Below the pieces are notes generated by a model. The model did no database searches. It was not told the origin of the DNA and worked only from the letters and a program-made list of their open reading frames with translations. DNA of 64,000 nt from CAYTWW01 sp043801855 (GTDB lineage: Archaea; Nanobdellota; Nanobdellia; Woesearchaeales; GW2011-AR15), in contig JAZDLQ010000103.1 of NCBI GenBank assembly GCA_043801855.1, positions 6,916 to 70,915 of the forward strand, written 5' to 3'. Shown here piece after piece: positions 17,793-25,900 of this stretch (position 1 is the stretch's first letter; each line of letters starts with the position of its first letter). Both the position numbers and the translations under genes were made by a program.

Positions 17793-19694
17793 ATGAAAAT
17801 CAAATACGGCTTAAACTTTTTATCATATCTTGTAACAGGCTTATTGATAATGGTCCTTGTATCAGGGAACATTCAGACTTCATTATCAGATTCTGGAACA
17901 GGCGTCAGAGTCATAACCAGTGGATTGCTTGTGTCAAATGCAAATCTTACTGTTTTGATATTTACTGATCCTGATGGAGGAACTCCTGTATACAATGAGA
18001 CTTTTGTAAATTCAATAATGAATGGCAGCTGGGGGGTAATGCTTGGTGAAAACCCTTCTATTCCGCTTAATCTGGAATTCAACAGGAAATACTATAAGGA
18101 TTATCTTATTAACGATGAAAATGTAAGTTTTACAAATCTGACTGGCTCAACTGTTGACAGGCAGTTTTTCTACAGTCCAATGGGTGAAATTGGTCGTGAT
18201 TCAAATTCTTCAGGACTTCATTCAACCGCAATAGGGTATGAGAATAACGCTTCAGGCGATTATTCAACAACTATAGGCAGGAAAAATCTGGCGAATGCAA
18301 GCTATGCTTTTGCAGCAGGTTATTTAAGCAACGCAACAGGTTATGCATCCTCTTCAATCGGCTGGACAGCACGAGCTTCAGGAATTGCATCATTTGCAGC
18401 AGGAATGAACACAGTTTCTTCTGGAATTGGAGCCTCTTCTTTAGGCTCAGATACTATTGCAAACGGGCATTATTCAGTAGCTTCAGGTTATTTTGCACAG
18501 GCTTCAGGTTTGGCATCAGAAGCATTCGGGTATTATGCAAAAGCAACAGGAGATTATTCAACAGCAGTTGGCAACTTTGCAAAATCACATGGGATTTACT
18601 CTTTTGCATGGGGTGGATCCAATTGTTCAGTTGCCTCTTCTTCATGCAATAATACTGCACAGAATGCTTTTGCTGTCTATGGTAGCGTCTGTGTTTCAAA
18701 TGCGACAAATGCGTGCCAGGCCAAAGGAGATGGAACAATTAGCGCAGAACAAATATGCTTAAATGGAAACTGCAGGACAATCTGGTCAACTCAGGGTGCA
18801 AATTATTCATGGGATACTGTTTCAAATGTGACTGCTGTTGCACTTGGAGTAAATACAAATGCAAGCGGGACTAATTCAACTGCACTGGGCATGGCAACAA
18901 ATGCAGAAGGGCTTGGCTCATTTGCAGCAGGGAAAGAAACACATGCATCAGGGATTGCAGCAAGTGCAATGGGTTTAAACTGCACAGCATCAGGATGGTA
19001 TTCAACAGCATTAGGTAAGGATTCAAATGCAGTAGCCTTTGGCTCTCTTGCGGCAGGGTATGGCGCAACTGCAGGCTCATACTGGGCTGACTATGCAGCT
19101 GTTGCCCTTGGAATGTATACACAGGCGCATGGTCCATATACAACTGCGATGGGCTATAATACAAGAGCAACAGGCAGTGCAGCAACAGTAATGGGAAAAG
19201 ACACTCTTGCGACAGGGGATTATTCAACTGCTGCAGGATACAATACGTATGCAATATGGGAATCCTCTTTTGCTATTGGTGAAGGCACAATTGCAGGCTC
19301 TTTGTATAAAGGAAAAGCATTGGCAACAGGTTATTTCACTCATGCAGCAGGCAATATTTCAACAGCACTGGGCAGCTATGCTAAATCTTATGCTGATAAT
19401 TCATTTGCATGGGGAGGAAGCAACTGCACAACAACAGCATCATTTTGTAATGCAACAAAGAAGAACACATTTGCAGTATTTGGGAATTTATGTGTGGCCA
19501 ATGCAACAACAGTATGCCCTGAAATAGCCGATGGTACAGCATATTTTAGCGATGCAATGCAATTGCAGCCAAGACTAAATCCACCATCTGCATCTGCAAT
19601 AGGCAAAATTTATTATGATTCAGATCTTAATAAAATATGTTTCTATAATTCGTCATCATGGGTGTCAACTGATGGAGAGACAGTGTGCAGCTAA
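17793..19694 (+). CDS. secreted YadA-head-like (Hep/Hag repeat) adhesin, copy 1
   Basis: The start ATG is preceded by AAGGATAT. The N-terminal hydrophobic stretch is a signal peptide, followed by a roughly 100-residue domain rich in N-x-S/T sequons. Two blocks of 14-residue repeats follow (about residues 140-275 and 350-560) with the pattern A-S/T-G-x-x-S-x-A-x-G-x-x-x-x. That is the left-handed parallel beta-roll repeat of trimeric YadA-type adhesin heads. Each block ends with a cap containing SFAWGG, two Cys and 'FAVYG'. The C-terminal segment 'IGKIYYDSDLNKICFYN' resembles tail-fibre-type tips. No beta-barrel anchor is present, consistent with an archaeal surface. Trimerisation is inferred from the family. 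The gene is longer and less regular than its twin at 20497. Confidence 0.85.
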   Translation: MKIKYGLNFLSYLVTGLLIMVLVSGNIQTSLSDSGTGVRVITSGLLVSNANLTVLIFTDPDGGTPVYNETFVNSIMNGSWGVMLGENPSIPLNLEFNRKYYKDYLINDENVSFTNLTGSTVDRQFFYSPMGEIGRDSNSSGLHSTAIGYENNASGDYSTTIGRKNLANASYAFAAGYLSNATGYASSSIGWTARASGIASFAAGMNTVSSGIGASSLGSDTIANGHYSVASGYFAQASGLASEAFGYYAKATGDYSTAVGNFAKSHGIYSFAWGGSNCSVASSSCNNTAQNAFAVYGSVCVSNATNACQAKGDGTISAEQICLNGNCRTIWSTQGANYSWDTVSNVTAVALGVNTNASGTNSTALGMATNAEGLGSFAAGKETHASGIAASAMGLNCTASGWYSTALGKDSNAVAFGSLAAGYGATAGSYWADYAAVALGMYTQAHGPYTTAMGYNTRATGSAATVMGKDTLATGDYSTAAGYNTYAIWESSFAIGEGTIAGSLYKGKALATGYFTHAAGNISTALGSYAKSYADNSFAWGGSNCTTTASFCNATKKNTFAVFGNLCVANATTVCPEIADGTAYFSDAMQLQPRLNPPSASAIGKIYYDSDLNKICFYNSSSWVSTDGETVCS

Positions 19695-19695
19695 A

Positions 19696-20463
19696 ATGAG
19701 ACAGGTTATTCAAAATACAGCATTGCAGATTTTCTTTTTATCATTGTTGCTAATTATTTCACTAAGGACTGTTTATGGAAATTCAACATCATATAGTATT
19801 GCTTTTTTAGAAAACGGCATTGCAGATTCAGTGGCAGCAAGCAGTGCAAGCTATTCTGTTGAGTCTGCAAACAACAATGCTGAGCCTGCTGGAAACATGA
19901 GTTCAGCAAGCTTATATGGTGAATTTGGAAAAAAACAGCTCATTCAGGAATCAAATAAAATTATTGCTCTGGCTTCTGGCTGGAATTTAATCAGTTTTCC
20001 GCTGGGATTAAAAAATGAGTCCATTACAAATGCAGTATCTGGCATCTCACCATCATTAAGCATTGTTTACAGGTATGACGGCGGAGTTACCTGGAAAAGC
20101 TATGATGGCGCTGGCGGTTCTCCTGATACACTCTCATCAATTGCACCAGGAAAAGGTTATTGGGTTAAAATGACAAATTCAGAAGACCTTGAAAACATAG
20201 GTTATGTGCTGGATTATGTATCCATTCCGCTTTCATCTGGCTGGAATTTAATTGGCTATCCAAAATCAGCAAGCAGAAGCCTGACTGAAGTTTTTTCAAA
20301 TATTACTGATAATCTGGCGATAGTTTATAGATATGACGGAGGAGTTATATGGAAAAGCTATGATGGTCCAGGAGGTTCACCAGATACATTGACAACCTTA
20401 AGCCCTGGAAAAGGATATTATGTGAAAATGAATAATGCTGATACTTTATCAGTGATAAACTAA
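19696..20463 (+). CDS. secreted GWNLI-repeat protein, copy 2
   Basis: The frame is open further upstream inside the previous gene, but the ATG at 19696 is chosen: it starts one base after the preceding TAA and is followed at once by a signal peptide ('IFFLSLLLIISLRTVYG'). After a short Ser/Ala-rich segment the protein has two GWNLI units, with 'SGWNLISFP', 'SGWNLIGYP', two 'YDGG' segments and 'GKGYYVKMNNADTLSVIN' at the end. The end is nearly identical to copy 1 at 17760. It lacks the Ser-rich and CARDB-like N-terminal part of copy 1, so it is shorter (255 aa). It is the first gene of the duplicated pair. Confidence 0.82.
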   Translation: MRQVIQNTALQIFFLSLLLIISLRTVYGNSTSYSIAFLENGIADSVAASSASYSVESANNNAEPAGNMSSASLYGEFGKKQLIQESNKIIALASGWNLISFPLGLKNESITNAVSGISPSLSIVYRYDGGVTWKSYDGAGGSPDTLSSIAPGKGYWVKMTNSEDLENIGYVLDYVSIPLSSGWNLIGYPKSASRSLTEVFSNITDNLAIVYRYDGGVIWKSYDGPGGSPDTLTTLSPGKGYYVKMNNADTLSVIN

Positions 20464-20880
20464 CAGGTTATACTGTAAGAAAAAGGATATAAAAAAATGA
20501 AAATCAAATACGGCTTAAACTTTTTATCATATCTTGTAACAGGCTTATTGATAATGTCCTTTGTATCAGGGAACATTCAGACTTCATTATCAGATTCTGG
20601 AACAGGCGTCAGAACAATAAGCAGCGGGCAACTTGTGTCGAATACAAACCTTACTGTTTTAATATTTACTAATCCTGATGGAGGAACTCCAGTATACAAT
20701 GAAACTTTTGTAAATTCAATAATGAATGGCAGCTGGGGGGTAATGCTTGGTGAAAACCCTTCTATCCCATTGTATCTTGAGTTCAATAGAAAATACTACA
20801 AGGATTATATGATAAATAATGAGAACGTAAGCTTCACAAACCTTAGCGGCTCAACAGTTGACAGGCAATTCTTCTATTCT
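20409..20880 (+). repeat. near-identical duplicate of 17705-18180 (end of GWNLI gene, spacer, start of YadA-like gene)
   Basis: The spacer from the stop of the GWNLI gene to the next ATG is almost the same in both places (AGTAAGAAAAAGGATAT against CTGTAAGAAAAAGGATAT). The first 40 codons of the downstream genes differ at only a few bases. This marks a tandem duplication of the two-gene unit. Identity falls away in the repeat-rich parts. Confidence 0.85.
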
Positions 20881-22104
20881 CCTATGGGTGAGTGGGGACG
20901 CGGGTCCAATGCCAGTGGTATCTATTCAGCAGCATTAGGTTATTATACTGTCGCCAGCGGTGGCTATGCAACCGCTATGGGTAATAGAAGCACAGCTAGT
21001 GGAATTTATTCAACAGCGATGGGTAGTAATACAACAGCTAGCGCAGCAAGTTCAACAGCCATGGGCGGCGATACTATAGCTAGCGGTAATGTTTCAACAG
21101 CAATGGGCGGTTCAACTACAGCGAGCGGCTTTCTTTCAACAGCCATGGGTTATTTTACTACAGCCAGTGGTTATGCTTCAACTGCGATGGGAGTTAGGAC
21201 TAATGCCACAGGATATTATTCAGTTGCAATGGGTTATGGAAGCAGTTCTAGCAGCTATGCTTCAATTGCAGTAGGATTTCAATCTAATGCTACAGGATAT
21301 TATTCAACAGCAATGGGTGAAGTTACTGCAGCTAGCGGTTATGCTTCAACCACAATGGGCAGTAACACCAGAGCTAGTATGCCGTTCTCAACTGCAATGG
21401 GCTCTAATACTATCGCTAGCGGTGATTATTCAACTGCCATGGGATATGGGACTGAGGCAAGTGGAGATTATTCAACTACAGTTGGCTATAGAACAAATGC
21501 AAGCGGTCAATATTCCACTGCGTTGGGATATGAAACTATTGCATCCGGATATGATTCTATTGCATTGGGCTATAAAACATTAGCCAACGAAAGTTACTCT
21601 TTCGCAATGGGAGATAGAACCAATGCCACAGGAATTAATTCCATTGCAATGGGCACGGTAACTCAAGCAAGCGGATCTTACTCTACTGCCATTGGTTTTA
21701 TATCTACTGCCAGCGGACAGTCATCAACAGCTATTGGCAGGTATGTACATGCAAAAGGAGGATATTCAATTGCAATGGGATACGGTGCAAATGCAACAGC
21801 TGACTATTCATTTGCATGGGGAGGTCCTTCGTGTTATAATTTACCATCGAACTGCAGCAATACCAGAGAGGGTCTATTTGCAGTATATGGAGGCATGTGC
21901 ATCGCAGATGCTAAAACTGTATGTCCTGACATTGATGATGGAGTAGCATTTGTTGATAAGGCATTCTTGTTAAATCCAAGAGCTACACCGCCTACAGGTG
22001 CTATGGAAGGAATGATGTATTTTGATTCAGACATCCACAAGCCCTGCTATTTTAATTCAACTAATTGGGTGAGGTTTGAAAATTCAAGCTTAGTCTGTAG
22101 TTAA
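20497..22104 (+). CDS. secreted YadA-head-like adhesin, copy 2, with 22 uninterrupted 14-residue repeats
   Basis: The signal peptide, N-terminal domain and AAGGATAT ribosome site are almost identical to the copy at 17793. From about residue 140 to 445 there are 22 consecutive 14-residue repeats without a break (typical unit ASGxYSTAMGxxTx), ending in the SFAWGG cap with its Cys pair and 'FAVYGG'. The C-terminal 'GAMEGMMYFDSDIHKPCYF' segment matches copy 1. The regularity (AMG in most units) suggests recent expansion of one 42-bp unit. Expected fold: a long left-handed beta-roll, probably trimeric, on the cell surface. Confidence 0.87.
   Translation: MKIKYGLNFLSYLVTGLLIMSFVSGNIQTSLSDSGTGVRTISSGQLVSNTNLTVLIFTNPDGGTPVYNETFVNSIMNGSWGVMLGENPSIPLYLEFNRKYYKDYMINNENVSFTNLSGSTVDRQFFYSPMGEWGRGSNASGIYSAALGYYTVASGGYATAMGNRSTASGIYSTAMGSNTTASAASSTAMGGDTIASGNVSTAMGGSTTASGFLSTAMGYFTTASGYASTAMGVRTNATGYYSVAMGYGSSSSSYASIAVGFQSNATGYYSTAMGEVTAASGYASTTMGSNTRASMPFSTAMGSNTIASGDYSTAMGYGTEASGDYSTTVGYRTNASGQYSTALGYETIASGYDSIALGYKTLANESYSFAMGDRTNATGINSIAMGTVTQASGSYSTAIGFISTASGQSSTAIGRYVHAKGGYSIAMGYGANATADYSFAWGGPSCYNLPSNCSNTREGLFAVYGGMCIADAKTVCPDIDDGVAFVDKAFLLNPRATPPTGAMEGMMYFDSDIHKPCYFNSTNWVRFENSSLVCS
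20905..21830 (+). repeat. 42-bp coding tandem repeats (22 units)
   Basis: Each unit encodes one 14-residue beta-roll turn; 22 units lie end to end inside the second YadA-head-like gene. Bases vary at third positions and at exposed residues. There are no spacers, so this is not a CRISPR array. Such arrays can gain or lose units by slippage or recombination. Confidence 0.85.
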
Positions 22105-22173
22105 AATCAATGAAATGAAAAAAAATATAAAGAAAAGCAATCAAAAAATGATAATAAGAGGGGAACTATTATA

Positions 22174-22911
22174 ATGAAAACCAATTCAATAGTTGTTTTA
22201 ATACTATTTTGTATTATTTTTACTTCTTATGTTAATGCAATTCCGCAAATTCCAACAGTATATTACGGTGTTGTGAGCGAAGATGGAGGCCCATTACCTG
22301 GGAAGGAAGTTATTGTCAAGGATTCATTAGGAAACAATGTATATAGCACTGATTTGATTAGTGATGCAGACGGGATATACAAGGCCAATGTCTTATGGGA
22401 TGACTCTGAAACAATAGAAGATGAAGGCGTTAGCGAAGGAGAAAAAATATCCTTTTATATTAATGGGAATAAAATCAAGGATTTGACTGTTGGGGCAAAA
22501 GGAGCTTTTATAGAAAATGATTTGGCAATTACAGGCGAGGAAATCAGTTCTCCTTTGTTTGAGCGTCCAAAAAATAGAAATGGCGAAATATCTCAGAATG
22601 ATGCTGATGAAGAAGGAGTTGCAGGAAATCAAATAGACGACACCGGGCAAGCATCTAATCCAACTCAGCCAGATAATGTTGATTTGTTGCAGCCGCCTGA
22701 ATCAGAAGGAAGCGGACAAAAGACTACTGATAATAGCAATTCCAATGTAAATGCCATAATATCAGAGAAGGAGTTGGAAAAAATTGCAGAAGACAATAAA
22801 AAAGTGGGTCAATTAGGAAATATCTTGGTTATAGCAGGAATTGTTATTGTATTGTTAATTGCTATCATTTATGTAATAGGCATATTTTCAAAAAAGAGGG
22901 CGGAAAAATGA
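22174..22911 (+). CDS. small secreted, C-terminally membrane-anchored protein
   Basis: Begins after GAGGGG with a signal peptide ending at 'YVNA'. Residues about 25-125 form one beta-sandwich module of the carboxypeptidase-regulatory or big-Ig type ('YYGVVSEDGGPLPGKEVIV'). An acidic, Gln/Asn-rich linker of about 75 residues follows, then one membrane helix (about residues 215-237) and a short basic tail. Topology: outside domain, inside tail. Its stop overlaps the next gene's start as ATGA, so it is co-translated with the PGF-pre-PGF protein. A 19-codon open frame (start 22116) with the same TAATG-type overlap precedes it and may be a leader, but is too short to call. No enzymatic motif is seen. 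Confidence 0.75.
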   Translation: MKTNSIVVLILFCIIFTSYVNAIPQIPTVYYGVVSEDGGPLPGKEVIVKDSLGNNVYSTDLISDADGIYKANVLWDDSETIEDEGVSEGEKISFYINGNKIKDLTVGAKGAFIENDLAITGEEISSPLFERPKNRNGEISQNDADEEGVAGNQIDDTGQASNPTQPDNVDLLQPPESEGSGQKTTDNSNSNVNAIISEKELEKIAEDNKKVGQLGNILVIAGIVIVLLIAIIYVIGIFSKKRAEK

Positions 22912-25900
22912 GTAAGATAACTAAAAAATTGTTGATATCTGTTTTTGCAGCATTAATGTGTGTGTTGTTTGCATTTTATGCAACAGCAGCAGGGCCAGGC
23001 AGCCCAACAAACTACAACGGTTATGCAACCTGTAACGGATATGAAATTCCTGCAGGTGCCATTATATGGATGGAATCAGAAGGCAGAAATGTCTCAACTG
23101 ACGGCTGGACAGATACAACCAATTTTACTTATTATGATCCTACTCAAGGAACTCCTACAGATCGGTATTTTCTTCATCTTCAGTGGAGAGATATTGGCGA
23201 CCCTCTTTTATATTATGGAGCGGATGATGGAGATCCTGTAACTATTTATGTCAACGGGATAAATGCATCTCTTTTTACTGCTGATGATTCTCAATCATCT
23301 GTTTTATATAACCTGTCTTTTTCAGATAGTGTTTCTCCTTCAAATGTATCAACACTTAGTGCACAAGAGCTTGCCGTGCAAAACCAGTCTGTTATTAACA
23401 TCTCCTTTTGGGGGACACGGGATAATCTCTGGACTAATTTATATTATCTCGTATATAGAGGAACAAGTTCATCTGTTACATTTGCCGATGGAACAAGAAT
23501 AAATGCAACTCTTTTTAATGGAACAGGTAGAATAACTATCAATGATACACTCCCAGCAAGAGGACAAACGTATTATTATGCAGTATATGCAAATGATACC
23601 TCTGGCAATCTTGGCGCAAGGGCAATATCAAATGCAGTGTCCACAACAAACCTTGTTCCTGCTCAAGTTACAGGAGGCGCTGCAAGCAGCAACAACAACA
23701 GCCTGAATATCACATGGACTGCAGTAACAACGCACAATAACGGAACAGGAATTGGAGGAGATTTAGTTGGATATCATGTTTATAAAAATGTAAGTGATGT
23801 CTGGGTTCTTACAACTACTACAACAAATACTTTCTATTACAACAACAGCCTGACAAACAACCAGCCATACCAGTTCAAGGTTGCAGCTTATGATTTGGAT
23901 TCAAACGAAGGCCAGAATTCTTCTGTTATATCAGGAACGCCAAGCGAGAGGCCGACAATAACAATGACAAGCCCGGCAAATTATCTATTTATCCGCTCTG
24001 GTGTAAGCTTGAATTTTTCAGTAACTTCTGGTGCTCTTCAAAATGTCTGGTATTCTCCTAACGGCGGTGCAACAAATTCTACTTTTGTCTCTCCTTATGG
24101 AATTGATACAACAGCATGGACAAACACTCAAAGCTATATTGTTGTAGTTGGAGCAAATAACACAAATGGCCAAAGCACAGTTGAAACATATAATGTAACA
24201 ATTGATAATAATAAGCCAACAGTCACAAACCTTGCAGTAAATGATTCTGATTCTATTGTTTCGTCAGGCGTTTCAATAAGGATTAATGTAACTTCAATTG
24301 ATTTATCTCCATTTACTTCAATTCTAGTTGGAAACTCTACTATGGTAACTATGGCTCAGCTATCTGGAAACCATTATACAGCAATTACAACAGCATCTAC
24401 ACTTGGATGCCCAGGTACAAACCAAGGTTGCAGAGTCATTGTTAATGCAACAGATTATGCTGGCAATTCAAATGATACTATTGCCCTATTTTTTACTGTT
24501 GATAATATTGCACCAACTGTTTCAAATCCATATGTAGTAGGCGGCTTAATCAACACAACTGATGATCTAGTCAGAGAAAACGATACAATCTCGGTTAATG
24601 TAACAGTTACAGACTCAAATGCAATTTCATCAGTTTCAGTAAACAGCCAGCCAATGAATAGTGTAGGAAACAATAAATACAATTATACTGGAAGCGCGCT
24701 TGCTCTTTGCGGTGCATCTGATGGCACATGTACACTGACTTTTGTTGCAACAGATGTTGTTGGTAATATTAACAGCACAACAACAAAGGCAATCACAGTT
24801 GATGATTCTGCGCCAACTATATCCTCTGTAACTATTTCAGATAATTACATTAGCAATAACACGAATGTTACTGTTACTGTTGCAGTTACCGATTCATTAA
24901 CTGCAGTGCATAATGTATCAGTTGAAGGAGTATTACTGACAAGCCAGGGAGGCGGTGTCTGGAATGGAACGCTTAATTTAACTGATGAAACAGTGGACGC
25001 AGTTGATGTTGCTGCATTTGATATTGTTGGAAACTCGGATACTGACAGCGCAACAACTTATACTATGGATAATACTGCCCCCTACATTAATTCAATTATT
25101 TTATCTGATTATTATGTCAGGAGCGGAACACCAGTTACAGTTACTATAAATGTAACAGATAATGCAATTAATACTGTGACAGCTGAGGGTGTAACACTCA
25201 ATAACAGTGGTGATATATGGTCGGGAATTATTACTTTGGCGCTGGGAGGGTCTCCAATTAATGTTGTTGCAATAGATAATGCAAGCAACCAAAGGACAAA
25301 TAATTCAATAGGATTTTCAACAGATGATATCTCTCCTTACTATAACTCAATTGCTTTGTCTGATTCTTACGTCAGGCCAGGAGCAACAGTTACAATTACA
25401 GCAAATATTACTGAGAATCATATGACAAGTGTCACTGCTGATGGAACATCACTGTCAAACAGCACAGCAGATATATGGACAGGAAGCATAACTCTTGGAG
25501 ATGCAAGCGGTTACGTAACTTTAGTTGCAACTGATGATGCAGGAAATACGAATACTAGTGTTTTTACAACATATACAATTGATTCTACAGCGCCAACATT
25601 TTCAATAACAACTCCAGAAGCTGACGGGATATATACAAATGCAGACGGAAACATTACTTTTAGCTTCATTGTTTATGACGCAAATATATCAAAAGTCAAT
25701 GTATCTATAGATAATGGGCTTTATATGTATGGCAACACTACAAATGGAACACATATAGTGCAATTTACAGGGCTTTTAGCTGGCGAGCATTCGGCAGTAT
25801 TTAGCGCAAGTGATGAAGCAGGCAACAATGCAACAGAGGTCACAAGAGCATTTACTATTGTTGCGCCTTTAAACCTAACAGAGTACACTTTGGATCTTGA

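Noticed and set aside
20905..21830. CRISPR array
   Set aside because: The 42-bp repeats are contiguous, in frame and encode beta-roll turns; there are no unique spacers.
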